A stretch of 40,302 nt of DNA. Origin: Sphingobacteriales bacterium (GTDB lineage: Bacteria; Bacteroidota; Bacteroidia; Chitinophagales; Chitinophagaceae). Under the pieces are notes generated by a model. It had not been told where the DNA came from. It made no database searches and was given only the letters and a program-made list of their open reading frames with translations. The translations under genes and the position numbers were made by a program. Every line of letters begins with the position of its first letter. The stretch's first letter is position 1. Positions 1-9,117 of this stretch are shown here, piece by piece. The stretch covers positions 384,817-425,118 of the forward strand of contig RXJG01000002.1 of NCBI GenBank assembly GCA_003963365.1. Reading direction: 5' to 3'.

Positions 1-1
1 G

Positions 2-136
2 GTCAGTTTACAATTTTCGTTTTGGAACTGTCTGCAAAAAATAAAAGGCATCGAATCCGTACCAGAAAGTGTATACTTTTCAATTGCAACGCATTACCCC
101 AACGGGCCTAAAGAAAAAAATCCGACGCATAGCTGA
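2..136 (+). CDS. Possible C-terminal end of an unrecognised gene (partial)
   Basis: One frame is open from the left edge for 44 codons and ends with TGA at 134-136. The visible end includes the stretch SVYFSIATHYPNG. It does not look like TraE (the DUF4134 family, a small membrane protein), which normally lies just upstream of traF in this kind of operon. The stretch is too short to identify and could be a chance open frame. From 137 to 241 I see no gene. Confidence 0.3.
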   Translation, partial: VSLQFSFWNCLQKIKGIESVPESVYFSIATHYPNGPKEKNPTHS

Positions 137-241
137 GGTTCCTGGTAAAATTTCTGAATAGTACACCTCTTCACAGTAAAGCCTACCTCTCTTACCCCTT
201 GCTCATTTCTTTTGGAAAACTATTTGCTGTATTTAGTAAAT

Positions 242-577
242 ATGTCTTCCAGTGTATATCAAATCAACAAAGGCATTAATCGAAGCATTGAGTTCAAAGG
301 CCTCAAAGCACAATACATCTGGTACCTCGGTGGTGGACTGGTGGTATTATTGATATTATTTGCTATTCTCTACATCAGTGGCCTGGGTATCTTTATTTGT
401 CTACCCTTAATTGCAGTGCTCACTACGGCCTTATTCATGCAGGTCTACAAACTGAGTCGTACTTACGGCGAACATGGCATGATGAAAAAGATTGCCCGCC
501 GTTCAGTGCCGGATGTGATAAAGAGTTATTCAAAAGTGAAATTGAAAAAGATGTTGCTGAATGAAGAATCTAAATGA
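242..577 (+). CDS. traF: Conjugative transfer protein TraF (DUF4133 family)
   Basis: This is a small inner-membrane protein of the conjugative type IV secretion channel, in the position where VirB3-like proteins sit next to the VirB4 ATPase. The N-terminus has the family signature YQINKGINRSIEFKGLKAQY. Two hydrophobic segments follow (about residues 29-48 and 52-70), then a basic cytoplasmic tail. I chose ATG 242 (111 aa), which begins MSSSVYQINKG as in homologues; an upstream TTG at 212 would add ten residues not expected in the family. The end overlaps traG by 17 bases, suggesting translational coupling. The usual upstream neighbour traE is not visible. Confidence 0.88.
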   Translation: MSSSVYQINKGINRSIEFKGLKAQYIWYLGGGLVVLLILFAILYISGLGIFICLPLIAVLTTALFMQVYKLSRTYGEHGMMKKIARRSVPDVIKSYSKVKLKKMLLNEESK

Positions 578-3005
578 AATATCACCTGTTTATTCTGTCG
601 AAAATAATGCCATCCTCTCCAAAATGGGTGACGTCACAGTTGCATTTGATGCACAGTTGCCGGAACTATTTACCATGAGTAATGATGACTATGAAACCTT
701 TCATCATGCCTGGATAAAAGCAATAAAAGTTTTACCTGTAAACTCTGTATTGCACAAACAGGATTGGTTTACGGAAACAAAATACAAACCTTCTTTTGTA
801 AAGGACGATAACAGTTTTCTTACAAGAAGCAGCGACCGATTTTTTAATGAGCGTCCATATTTAGACCATCGTTGTTATATCATGCTAACAAAAAAGCCTG
901 CGAACCGTAAGTCTGCCTCATCTATCTTCAGCAGCCTGCTTCGAAAAACTATTGTACCGGAAGAAACATTGAATCCAAAACACTTTCATGATTTTATGAA
1001 TCATGTGGGACAATTTCAGAAGATATTATCAGACAGTGGTTTTGTATCAATGAGAATGCTACAGGATGAGGAACTGGCCGATTTGATTCTTCATTATCTT
1101 AATCTTGATGATCAGAATCCCATTCTCAGGGATATTGAATTTAAACCCGAATGGAAGATCGGTGAAAATCATTGTCAGCTTTATACGATGGCTGATGCTG
1201 AGTTTGTACCTGCTTTATGCGGTTCGAGGATTAACTATGATAAATACTCAACAGATAAAACAAAGTTTAGCGTAGGTTTTGCATCACCCATTGGGCAGTT
1301 GCTTTCCTGCAATCATATCTATAATCAATATGTATTTATTGAAGATGTGCAAAAGACAATACAAAAACTGGAAAGTAAAAGATTGCGTTTGCAATCGCTT
1401 TCTGCTTATAGCCGGGAAAATGCAATTTCCAAACAAGCAACTGATGATTTTCTGAATGAGGCAATCAGTGAACAGCGTCTGCCGGTAAAAGCACATTTCA
1501 ATATCCTGGCATGGACGGACAATAAAGATGAATTAAAAGACATTCGTAATCTCTGTTCATCCGCATTAACACAAATGGATGCAACACCAAAGTTGGAAAC
1601 TGAGGGTTCAGCACAAATCTTTTGGGCAGGCATTCCGGGTAATGCAGCTGATTTCCCTATAAATGATACGTTTGATACCTTCAGTCCACAGGCGTGCTGC
1701 TTCTTTAACTTAGAAACGAACTACCGCTCATCTTTAAGCCCTATCGGGATACGTCTTGGCGACAGACTTACCGGCAGACCTGTGCATGTGGATATTTCAG
1801 ATGAACCAATGGATAAAGGAATCTGTACAAACAGAAACAAATTTATCCTCGGTCCTTCAGGAAGTGGAAAATCATTTTTTACTAATCACATGGTAAGGTC
1901 ATATTACGAACAAGGCACACATATTGTATTAGTAGATGTCGGCCATTCCTATAAAGGTTTGTGCGATATGGTGAATGGCTACTACTTTACTTATTCCGAA
2001 GCAAAACCAATCCGGTTTAATCCATTTTATATTGGCGAAGGTGATTTGTTAGACACAGAAAAAAAGGAAAGCATCAAGACCTTGTTATTAGCTCTTTGGA
2101 AAAAGGATAATGAAACCTTTAACCGCAGTGAGTATGTAGCGCTTTCAAATGCTTTGCAACTGTATTTTGATAAGCTGGAACGTGATTCAGGAATCTTCCC
2201 CTGCTTTGATAGCTTTTACGATTTTTTAAAAGAAGATTTTGTTGCGGTATTAAAAACGGACCAGGTCAAAGATAAAGATTTTGACGTGTCCAACTTTCTA
2301 TATGTGTTACGGCCCTATTATAAAGGTGGTGAGTTTGACTATTTACTGAACGCAAAAGAAAATCTTGATCTATTACAGCAGCGCTTTATTGTATTTGAAC
2401 TCGATAATATCAAAGATCATCCAATTTTATTTCCTGTGGTAACCATTATCATTATGGAAGTGTTTATTTCAAAAATGAGAAAGCTGAAAGGGATAAGGAA
2501 AATGATATTGATCGAGGAGGCTTGGAAAGCTATCGCCAAAGAAGGAATGGCTGAATATATCAAGTACCTGTTTAAAACTGTAAGGAAGTTTTTTGGCGAA
2601 GCGGTTGTGGTTACGCAGGAAGTGGAAGATATTATCAGTTCACCAGTAGTAAAGCAGGCAATCATCAATAACAGTGATTGTAAAATATTGCTGGACCAAA
2701 GTAAGTATCAAAACAAGTTCGACCAAATTCAGGAACTGCTTGGTTTAACAGAAAAAGAGAAGGCATTGGTTTTATCAATCAACAAAGCCAATGATCCGAC
2801 TAAAAAATATAAAGAAGTCTTTATTTCCCTTGGTGGTGTATTGAGCAAAGTGTATCGTACAGAAGTATCGCCTGAAGAATACCTGGCATACACAACAGAA
2901 GAGAAAGAAAAAGTGAAAGTGCAGGCCTATGCTCAACGGTTTGGTGGAGATATAGAAAAAGGAATCAGGGCTTTGGCAAATGAGATTATTCACTCCAAAA
3001 ACTGA
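561..3005 (+). CDS. traG: Conjugation system ATPase TraG (VirB4 family)
   Basis: TraG is the large cytoplasmic ATPase that powers assembly and operation of the mating channel. At 814 aa it has the usual length. The N-terminal half is the TraG/VirB4 N-domain. The motor domain has a Walker A motif GPSGSGKS near residues 430-437 and a Walker B segment MILIEEAW near residues 648-655, with the paired acidic residues intact. A later stretch VVTQEVEDI fits the conserved region that follows Walker B in VirB4 proteins. It overlaps traF upstream and is followed four bases later by a lipoprotein gene. No frameshift or missing catalytic residue is seen, so the motor looks functional. Confidence 0.96.
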   Translation: MKNLNEISPVYSVENNAILSKMGDVTVAFDAQLPELFTMSNDDYETFHHAWIKAIKVLPVNSVLHKQDWFTETKYKPSFVKDDNSFLTRSSDRFFNERPYLDHRCYIMLTKKPANRKSASSIFSSLLRKTIVPEETLNPKHFHDFMNHVGQFQKILSDSGFVSMRMLQDEELADLILHYLNLDDQNPILRDIEFKPEWKIGENHCQLYTMADAEFVPALCGSRINYDKYSTDKTKFSVGFASPIGQLLSCNHIYNQYVFIEDVQKTIQKLESKRLRLQSLSAYSRENAISKQATDDFLNEAISEQRLPVKAHFNILAWTDNKDELKDIRNLCSSALTQMDATPKLETEGSAQIFWAGIPGNAADFPINDTFDTFSPQACCFFNLETNYRSSLSPIGIRLGDRLTGRPVHVDISDEPMDKGICTNRNKFILGPSGSGKSFFTNHMVRSYYEQGTHIVLVDVGHSYKGLCDMVNGYYFTYSEAKPIRFNPFYIGEGDLLDTEKKESIKTLLLALWKKDNETFNRSEYVALSNALQLYFDKLERDSGIFPCFDSFYDFLKEDFVAVLKTDQVKDKDFDVSNFLYVLRPYYKGGEFDYLLNAKENLDLLQQRFIVFELDNIKDHPILFPVVTIIIMEVFISKMRKLKGIRKMILIEEAWKAIAKEGMAEYIKYLFKTVRKFFGEAVVVTQEVEDIISSPVVKQAIINNSDCKILLDQSKYQNKFDQIQELLGLTEKEKALVLSINKANDPTKKYKEVFISLGGVLSKVYRTEVSPEEYLAYTTEEKEKVKVQAYAQRFGGDIEKGIRALANEIIHSKN

Positions 3006-3009
3006 TAGT

Positions 3010-3393
3010 ATGAAAACACTAACCTTTCTGCTCCTGGCTTCAGCAATTATTTTGTGGGCTTGCAATTCTTTTGGTAAAGACGAAGTTAAAGATTTTATTC
3101 CGGGAACCTATATCCGTTCTTCGGAGCATGAATTTGGCGCAGAGCATGACACGTTAATTATTTCAGTGCAAAATGCCGGTGCAAATGAATATAAAATAGA
3201 AAGACGTTTCCGCTATGACCGTGTGCTTGATGGCAAGCCAATTGAGCCGGAGTATAAACAAACAATAAATTCTGCTATCTACAATGCAGAAACTAAAATG
3301 CTGCAAGAATCATCAACTCTTGAAACGTATAGTTTCGATACAAAGCAAAAGTTCCTGTTTGCGGGTACAACTAAATATCAAAAATTAAAATAA
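3010..3393 (+). CDS. Small lipoprotein within the tra operon
   Basis: The product is 127 aa when started at ATG 3010. It has a lipoprotein signal peptide: a hydrophobic stretch ending LWAC, with the lipid-bearing cysteine at residue 18. The mature part is polar, with several beta-rich stretches such as DTLIISVQNAG and YKIERRFRYD. An in-frame ATG at 2980 lies inside traG and would spoil the signal peptide, so I reject it. It starts four bases after the traG stop and six bases before the traI-like gene, so it is part of the operon. I do not recognise a named family. A role at the envelope, such as surface exclusion or channel assembly, is inference from position. Confidence 0.8.
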   Translation: MKTLTFLLLASAIILWACNSFGKDEVKDFIPGTYIRSSEHEFGAEHDTLIISVQNAGANEYKIERRFRYDRVLDGKPIEPEYKQTINSAIYNAETKMLQESSTLETYSFDTKQKFLFAGTTKYQKLK

Positions 3394-3399
3394 ACGATT

Positions 3400-4080
3400 A
3401 TGGAAAAATTATTGGCAGTTGTGGGATTGAGTATTTGCAGTATATGTTTGCCAATACAGGAAACCAAAGCACAAATTCCAATTGCAGACATCATCAAAGC
3501 AGGAATAACAAAAGTAATCAAAGCAGTTGATCTGCAGATTCAGCGTTTACAGAACAAGACTATCTGGTTGCAAAATGCACAAAAGACATTGGAGAATAAA
3601 ATGTCTCAACTAAAACTAGATGAGATAAAAGATTGGGTAGAAAAACAACGCAAACTCTATGATGATTATTTCCAGGAATTGTGGAAAGTAAAAGCTGCGT
3701 TGGCTTATTATAGCCGGGTGAAAGATATTATTCAGCGACAGGTGCAAATGGTAAATGAATATAAAAATGCATGGGCACTGTTCAGACAGGATAAAAACTT
3801 CACACCCGAAGAACTGGATTATATGTACAATATCTATACGGGCATGATGGATGAAAGCCTTAAAAGTATTGACCAGTTGTTTTTAGTAGTAAATGCTTTT
3901 GCCACTCAAATGAGCGACGCTAAGCGCCTTGAAATCATCAATACGGTTTCCGACAACCTGGAACAACAATATACCGATCTTAAAGACTTCAATAACCAGA
4001 ACAAGATGCTTAGCCTGCAAAGAGCTTCTGAAAGGGGGGAGATTGAATATGTGAAAAGGCTATACGGATTTAGCCGTTAA
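3400..4080 (+). CDS. traI: Conjugative transfer protein TraI-like (DUF4141 family)
   Basis: This 226-aa exported protein has a signal peptide ending near ETKAQ. The mature part is almost entirely helical. Its N-terminal part (IPIADIIKAGITKVIKAVDL, then LQNKTIWLQNAQK) matches the DUF4141/TraI proteins of Bacteroidetes conjugative elements, which sit between TraG and TraJ. The position suggests a periplasmic, VirB5-like role, which is inference. The C-terminal half shares the pattern FTPEELDY, SLKSIDQLF, MSDAKRL with the next two genes, so the three are paralogues. This one is the most divergent and probably the ancestral TraI. Confidence 0.85.
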   Translation: MEKLLAVVGLSICSICLPIQETKAQIPIADIIKAGITKVIKAVDLQIQRLQNKTIWLQNAQKTLENKMSQLKLDEIKDWVEKQRKLYDDYFQELWKVKAALAYYSRVKDIIQRQVQMVNEYKNAWALFRQDKNFTPEELDYMYNIYTGMMDESLKSIDQLFLVVNAFATQMSDAKRLEIINTVSDNLEQQYTDLKDFNNQNKMLSLQRASERGEIEYVKRLYGFSR

Positions 4081-4115
4081 GTCATAAATATTTGTGGGAA
4101 AAGAAAATTGTGGGT

Positions 4116-4760
4116 ATGAAAAGAATATTTGTGCTGTTGGCGACATCACTTATAGTCACCAACTCTATTGATGCTCAAACATGGGAAGAATGGTTTGAAC
4201 AAAAGAAAACTCAAAAGAAATACCTGTTGCAGCAAATAGCTGCTCTTCAAATTTATTTAAACTATGCCAGGAAAGGGTACGACATTGCAAACAAAGGAAT
4301 CACCACTGTTCGTAATATTAAAAGAGGTGACTTTAATCTTCATCGTGACTTTTTAAACTCTCTTAAGAATATAAATCCTCGAATCAGTAAATATGCGAAA
4401 GTAGCTGATATAATTGCTTACCAGGTAAAAATAGTTAAGCAAGCCAAACTGGCAATAGCCCACATCAAAGAGAGCAAACAATTCACACAAACGGAACTAG
4501 ATTATTGCAAAAATGTATTTGACTATTTGCTGGACAAATGTGTAAAGACTATTGATGAGTTAATACTTGTAACAACAGCAGGCGAGCTTGAAATGTCAGA
4601 TGATGAGAGGTTGAAAAGAATTGATATGCTTTACCTGGATATGCAGGATAAATATTCTTTCTGCTGTTCTTTTAGTGAAGAAATGGGACTTATGGCATTT
4701 CAGCGGTTAGGTGAGCAAATAGAAATCAATCGTTCTAAAATTTCAAATAATGTAAAATGA
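4116..4760 (+). CDS. TraI-like exported helical protein, second paralogue
   Basis: With the ATG at 4116 this is a 214-aa protein with a clear signal peptide ending SIDAQ. A TTG at 4092 would add eight residues before the signal and is less likely. The mature part is alpha-helical. It aligns closely with the next gene: KGYDIANKGITTVRNI here against DGYKLLHKGYTAVKNI there, and GELEMSDDERLKRID against GKLRMSDDERLQAID. Proteins like these are sometimes annotated as TerB-like, but I see no basis for tellurite resistance. It differs from its neighbours in having several cysteines (FCCSF, DYCKN, DKCVK). The stop overlaps the next start as ATGA. Confidence 0.8.
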   Translation: MKRIFVLLATSLIVTNSIDAQTWEEWFEQKKTQKKYLLQQIAALQIYLNYARKGYDIANKGITTVRNIKRGDFNLHRDFLNSLKNINPRISKYAKVADIIAYQVKIVKQAKLAIAHIKESKQFTQTELDYCKNVFDYLLDKCVKTIDELILVTTAGELEMSDDERLKRIDMLYLDMQDKYSFCCSFSEEMGLMAFQRLGEQIEINRSKISNNVK

Positions 4761-5383
4761 AAAAGATTATTGTGTTATTGCTGATGTGCTGTATGTTATT
4801 CAAAGGAAAAGCACAGAGTGATGAAGTGCAACAGTTACTACTGAATGTAGAAAAATTAGCACAGTTTAAAAAGATACTGCAAAACATGTATGATGGATAT
4901 AAGCTCCTGCACAAAGGATATACCGCCGTAAAAAATATTTCAGAAGGCAATTTCAGCTTACATAAAACTTTCCTTGATGGGTTGATGCAAGTGAGTCCCG
5001 CAGTCAGGAGGTACAAAAGAATTGCTGACATTATTAATTATCAACTAAGAATTGCAAAAGAATACAAGATTGCTTTCAATCGCTTTAAAGATGAAAAACA
5101 ATTTACTGCAGACGAAATTGATTATCTCGGTAAAGTTTATAGAAACTTGTTCAACGAAAGTGTCAAGAGCCTGGACGAGTTGATAATGGTTATCACCTCG
5201 GGAAAATTAAGGATGAGTGACGATGAACGGCTACAGGCAATAGACAAAATTTATCTTGCTGTGGAAGACCAGTTTTCTTTTTTGAAAGATTTTACCAACA
5301 GCACGACTATGTTCTCATTGCAAAGAAAATCGGAGCAGGCTCAAATTGAGATGTCAAGGAAATTAAACGGGATAAACAGATAA
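4757..5383 (+). CDS. TraI-like exported helical protein, third paralogue
   Basis: This is a 208-aa protein with a signal peptide ending FKGKAQ and a helical mature region. It is the third member of a tandem set. It shares FTADEIDY, SVKSLDELIMV and MSDDERLQAID with the gene before it, and the corresponding positions of the DUF4141-like gene. It starts within the stop of its predecessor (ATGA), so the pair is probably translationally coupled and made in similar amounts. Function is unknown; a periplasmic component of the mating channel is the natural guess because the set lies directly before traJ. Confidence 0.82.
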   Translation: MKKIIVLLLMCCMLFKGKAQSDEVQQLLLNVEKLAQFKKILQNMYDGYKLLHKGYTAVKNISEGNFSLHKTFLDGLMQVSPAVRRYKRIADIINYQLRIAKEYKIAFNRFKDEKQFTADEIDYLGKVYRNLFNESVKSLDELIMVITSGKLRMSDDERLQAIDKIYLAVEDQFSFLKDFTNSTTMFSLQRKSEQAQIEMSRKLNGINR

Positions 5384-5412
5384 CCTGATTGCAAACTTTT
5401 AAAGTTGTGAGT

Positions 5413-6609
5413 ATGAAAATGAGTGTAAGGATACTTTACATAGTAATAATTGTACTGCTGTTGCCGCATATTGCAGATGCCCAGGGAGGGTTTGCAGGCA
5501 AAATCCGCAGCCTGCATGATGTATTGGAGCAGTTGTATGATGATATGATGCCTCTTTGTAGCCGGCTGATTGGTGTAGGCCGTGGTTTAGCAGGCTTTGC
5601 TGCCACATGGTATATTGCAGCAAGAGTGTGGGGGCATATTGCAAGAGCTGAGCCTGTTGATTTCTATCCTCTGTTTCGTCCATTTGTTTTGGGCTTTGCT
5701 GTCTTAATATTTCCTTCTGTAATTGCAATGATTAATGGTGTGATGAAGCCAACCGTTACGGCTACTGCTGCAATGGTTAAAGATTCTGACAAAGCTGTTG
5801 CTCAACTGCTGTTGATGAAAGAAGAAGCCATAAAAAAAACAGCTTACTGGCAAATGTATGTGGGCCCATCAGGATCTGGTGACAGAGACAAGTGGTATAA
5901 ATATAACTACGGTGATAAAGATGAGGGATGGTTAAAAAGTATCGGTAATGATATAAAATTTGCGTTCGCAAAATTCTCCTACAATTTCAGAAACTCCATC
6001 AAGCAGTGGATGTCAGAAGTATTGAAAGTATTATTTGAGGCGGCGGCTCTTTGTATAAACACTATCCGTACTTTTTATTTAATTGTACTGGCGATATTAG
6101 GCCCATTGGTATTTGGTATTGCAGTCTTTGATGGATTTCAACATACACTCACAGTTTGGATTGCCCGTTACCTCAATATTTTTTTGTGGTTACCTGTTGC
6201 AAATATTTTTGGTGGCATCATGGGGAAGATCCAGGAAAACATGCTGAAGGAAGATTTACAACAAATAGCTACCAACGGCGATACTTTCTTTAGCACTACC
6301 GATACTGCTTATCTTATTTTTATGATCATAGGTATCATTGGTTATTTCACAGTGCCGTCAGTAGCCAATTATATTGTTCATGCCGGTGGTGGCAATACAT
6401 TGCTTTACAAAGTAACCAATATGATGAGTACTTCCAGTCGTGCTGTTGCTGGTGGTGCAGCATCAATGACAAAGGATGCGTTGGGAGGCGGATATAATAA
6501 AATAAGTAACAGTATGGCCGATGCAGGTGTATCCAACGGATATTTTAAAGAAGGAAATAGCAATTCAAATGGAGGTTATATGAGAGATAAATTGAGCGGG
6601 GAGAGTTAG
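5413..6609 (+). CDS. traJ: Conjugative transfer protein TraJ, polytopic channel component
   Basis: TraJ of Bacteroidetes conjugative elements is a multi-spanning inner-membrane protein comparable in position and topology to VirB6/TrbL. The 398-aa product begins at ATG 5413 with a signal-like segment ending IADAQ. Hydrophobic spans follow near residues 60-75 and 90-108, in a cluster at 210-270, and near 300-330. A conserved-looking NYIVHAGGG lies near the end, followed by a glycine- and serine-rich tail. A TTG at 5389 would give eight extra residues and is less likely. No frameshift is apparent. An 84-base gap separates it from traK. Confidence 0.9.
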   Translation: MKMSVRILYIVIIVLLLPHIADAQGGFAGKIRSLHDVLEQLYDDMMPLCSRLIGVGRGLAGFAATWYIAARVWGHIARAEPVDFYPLFRPFVLGFAVLIFPSVIAMINGVMKPTVTATAAMVKDSDKAVAQLLLMKEEAIKKTAYWQMYVGPSGSGDRDKWYKYNYGDKDEGWLKSIGNDIKFAFAKFSYNFRNSIKQWMSEVLKVLFEAAALCINTIRTFYLIVLAILGPLVFGIAVFDGFQHTLTVWIARYLNIFLWLPVANIFGGIMGKIQENMLKEDLQQIATNGDTFFSTTDTAYLIFMIIGIIGYFTVPSVANYIVHAGGGNTLLYKVTNMMSTSSRAVAGGAASMTKDALGGGYNKISNSMADAGVSNGYFKEGNSNSNGGYMRDKLSGES

Positions 6610-6693
6610 GTAGTCCTACTAGATTTACTTATGATTCATAATTATTGGAAGAAAATTTGTCCTGAAAGAGTATGTGCGTAAGAAAATGTGTAA

Positions 6694-7314
6694 ATGATGT
6701 TTAAGAAAACAAAAAATATTGATACTGCTTTCCGGTATATCCGTTTCTTCAGCATAGCATTTTTAGCAGCTTGTGTTGTTATATCTGTTTTGATAGCTTA
6801 CAAAAGCTTTCAGCTTTCCTCACAATCTCAGAACAAAATTTTTATACTGGCAAATGGCAAAGCATTGGAGGCCTATGCGGCTGATAGAAAGGATAATATT
6901 CCTGTAGAGGCAAGAGACCATGTAAAAATGTTTCATCATTTCTTTTTTACTCTCGACCCTGATGATAAAGTCATTCAGAAAAACATCACTAAAGCTCTTT
7001 ACTTAGCAGATCTATCCGCTAAGCAGCAATACGACAACCTGAAAGAAAACGGGTATTACTCCAACCTTATTTCCGGAAATATCAGCCAGGAAATTGAAAT
7101 GGACAGCATCATTATCAATATAGATGTATATCCTTTTTATTTCAGGTATAAAGGGATGCAAAAAATCATTCGGCCAACGACAATCGTAACCCGCAATCTT
7201 ATTACTGAAGGTTATTTGAGAAACGTTTCCCGGAGTGATAATAATTCACATGGATTTTTAATTGAAAAATGGCGAACACTGGAAAATAACGACATAAACA
7301 CTCAAAGTCGCTGA
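6694..7314 (+). CDS. traK: Conjugative transfer protein TraK (VirB8-like)
   Basis: This is a 206-aa bitopic membrane protein: a short cytoplasmic N-terminus, one hydrophobic span at about residues 18-38, then a periplasmic domain of roughly 165 residues. The size, topology and context between traJ and traM match TraK, the VirB8-like assembly factor of these elements. Family-like features include HHFFFTLDPDDKVIQKNI in the middle and VTRNLITEGYLRNVSRS near the end. Two consecutive ATG codons (6694 and 6697) leave the first residue uncertain. The downstream gene starts one base after its stop. Confidence 0.9.
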   Translation: MMFKKTKNIDTAFRYIRFFSIAFLAACVVISVLIAYKSFQLSSQSQNKIFILANGKALEAYAADRKDNIPVEARDHVKMFHHFFFTLDPDDKVIQKNITKALYLADLSAKQQYDNLKENGYYSNLISGNISQEIEMDSIIINIDVYPFYFRYKGMQKIIRPTTIVTRNLITEGYLRNVSRSDNNSHGFLIEKWRTLENNDINTQSR

Positions 7315-7315
7315 T

Positions 7316-7813
7316 ATGTGGTTATTGAAAAGAAGGAAGAACAGTAACAAGGATGGAAGCAAAACTGGAATCTCAGATAAAGTGGCTGGCAAAATTGCCC
7401 GTGCCGGTATAAAAATTCAGGAACTGTTTGCTGAAAAGATGAATACAATGTTTATGAATATTGAAATAAAAAGGTTGAAAGTTTTGCTGATTCTCTTTTG
7501 CATTTGTGCAGGTGGTTATAGTATTTACCTGGTTGCAGATAGTATCACCAGTCCGGATAAAAAGCAAAATGGATTCAAAATAGAGCAAATGAATGTGCCC
7601 AGGCACATCGATAAAACGGGTGATGAATCATTGATTCCAGAAGCTTATGTAGATGATGAATCCTATCAGAGAATTAAACGATTCAGAAATTATATGGACA
7701 GCCTGAAACAAAATAAGAGTACCGAATATGATAGCATACTTCAGGCAAGACCTGGTTTGATGGATAGTGTGCAAATGCTTGAACAAATTTATTTATCACA
7801 AAAACAAAAATGA
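7316..7813 (+). CDS. Probable TraL-like single-span membrane protein
   Basis: This 165-aa protein has a very basic N-terminus, a single hydrophobic span near residues 57-75 (VLLILFCICAGGYSIYLV) and a polar periplasmic tail. It lies between traK and traM, where Bacteroidetes elements usually carry traL (DUF3989), and the residues around the span resemble that family. It is longer than the usual TraL of about 100 aa, at both ends. The stop overlaps the traM start as ATGA, implying coupling. I am fairly sure of the gene and less sure of the family, so I leave the symbol empty. Confidence 0.72.
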   Translation: MWLLKRRKNSNKDGSKTGISDKVAGKIARAGIKIQELFAEKMNTMFMNIEIKRLKVLLILFCICAGGYSIYLVADSITSPDKKQNGFKIEQMNVPRHIDKTGDESLIPEAYVDDESYQRIKRFRNYMDSLKQNKSTEYDSILQARPGLMDSVQMLEQIYLSQKQK

Positions 7814-9099
7814 AGCGTATGAATAAAGTGCAAAGGTCGCAGGCTTTTCTGCGTAAGCGAAAAATGATGTTGGTGTTGCCGTTACTGGTCATACCATTTT
7901 TGACAATGGCGTTTTGGGCTTTAGGTGGTGGGCAGGGCAAACAAACTGCGGCGGTTGTAAAGCAACCGGGACTGAATTTAAACCTCCCGGATTCGAAACT
8001 CAAAGATGAAAATTTAACTGACAAACTCAGCTTTTACGATAAGGCAGATAAAGATTCGCTGAAGATGGAAGAATGGATGCGAAGTGATCCATATTACAAA
8101 CAAAAACAAGATACAGGTGCTTTTCCTGGTAATGAGTTGGAACAGATAACACAGAATACAGCAACAAAGTATAATCAACGCCTGAATCCTTCACCGTATG
8201 AACCCACTAAAAATAATCCTGAACAAAAGCTAATGGAGAAATTAGCTTTGCTTCAAAAAGAGATTAACAAACAACCAGACACCGATGTAAATAAGCAAAA
8301 GGAAACACTTCAAATAAGACCGGACGATGAGTTTTCAAGCGAAGTAGACAGGTTGGAAAACCTGTTTCAGTCAATGAACAAATCAAATACCGGTGATCCT
8401 GAGATGCAACAGATCAACAGTACATTAGAAAGAATCCTTGACATACAACATCCTCAACGAGTAAAAGATAAAATAAAAGAGAAATCACTAAAACAAAAAG
8501 AAACCGTGTTTCCTGTTAATCGAATACCTGTGATAACTAATATAAGCTTACTCGATACGTCAAAGAGTAAGACATCGTACGGAAACAAATTTTATGGAAT
8601 AGACGATATTGATTTAGAAAGTAATGAAAAAAATGCTATTGAAGCGGTTGTTCATTCCAATCAAATTCTAGTAAACGGAGCAGTCATCAAGCTGAGATTA
8701 ACGACTGACATTTACATCAATGGTACACTCATCCCGAAAGGTAACTATGTAAATGGTATTGTGTCGCTAAATAATGAAAGACTAGAAATTGAGATCAATT
8801 CAATACGGTATGGCAACAGTTTATTTCCTGTAAAACTTGAAATATATGACTTGGATGGGTTGCCAGGCATTTACATTCCCGGGGCCATTACCCGTGATGT
8901 AGCAAAGCAATCGGCAAATAATAGCCTTCAGTTGATGGAGCTAACAACTCTCGATCCCTCTTTAAAAGCACAGGCTGCAGCGGCTGGCGTAAATACTGTA
9001 AAAGGTTTATTAAGCCGTAAAGTAAAGCAGGTGAAAGTAATGGTTAAAGCCGGTTACAAAGTGCTATTAAGAGATAAGAATACAGAACAATCTTATTAA
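7810..9099 (+). CDS. traM: Conjugative transfer protein TraM (VirB10-like)
   Basis: TraM is the VirB10-like scaffold linking inner and outer membrane parts of the mating channel. The 429-aa product has a basic cytoplasmic start with FLRKRKMMLVLPLLVIPFL, a span near residues 19-38, then a long low-complexity periplasmic region rich in K, Q, D and P (about 45-230). A C-terminal globular domain includes VVHSNQILVNGAVIKLRL and GLPGIYIPGAI, positions conserved in the family. This layout matches TraM closely. It starts within the stop of the TraL-like gene and is followed 18 bases later by traN. Confidence 0.93.
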   Translation: MKRMNKVQRSQAFLRKRKMMLVLPLLVIPFLTMAFWALGGGQGKQTAAVVKQPGLNLNLPDSKLKDENLTDKLSFYDKADKDSLKMEEWMRSDPYYKQKQDTGAFPGNELEQITQNTATKYNQRLNPSPYEPTKNNPEQKLMEKLALLQKEINKQPDTDVNKQKETLQIRPDDEFSSEVDRLENLFQSMNKSNTGDPEMQQINSTLERILDIQHPQRVKDKIKEKSLKQKETVFPVNRIPVITNISLLDTSKSKTSYGNKFYGIDDIDLESNEKNAIEAVVHSNQILVNGAVIKLRLTTDIYINGTLIPKGNYVNGIVSLNNERLEIEINSIRYGNSLFPVKLEIYDLDGLPGIYIPGAITRDVAKQSANNSLQLMELTTLDPSLKAQAAAAGVNTVKGLLSRKVKQVKVMVKAGYKVLLRDKNTEQSY

Positions 9100-9117
9100 T
9101 CATTTAAATATTAAATC

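Noticed and set aside
4116-5383. Tellurite-resistance (TerB) assignment for the TraI-like paralogues
   Set aside because: They carry signal peptides and lie inside a tra operon beside a DUF4141 homologue. Nothing in the sequence points to metal resistance.
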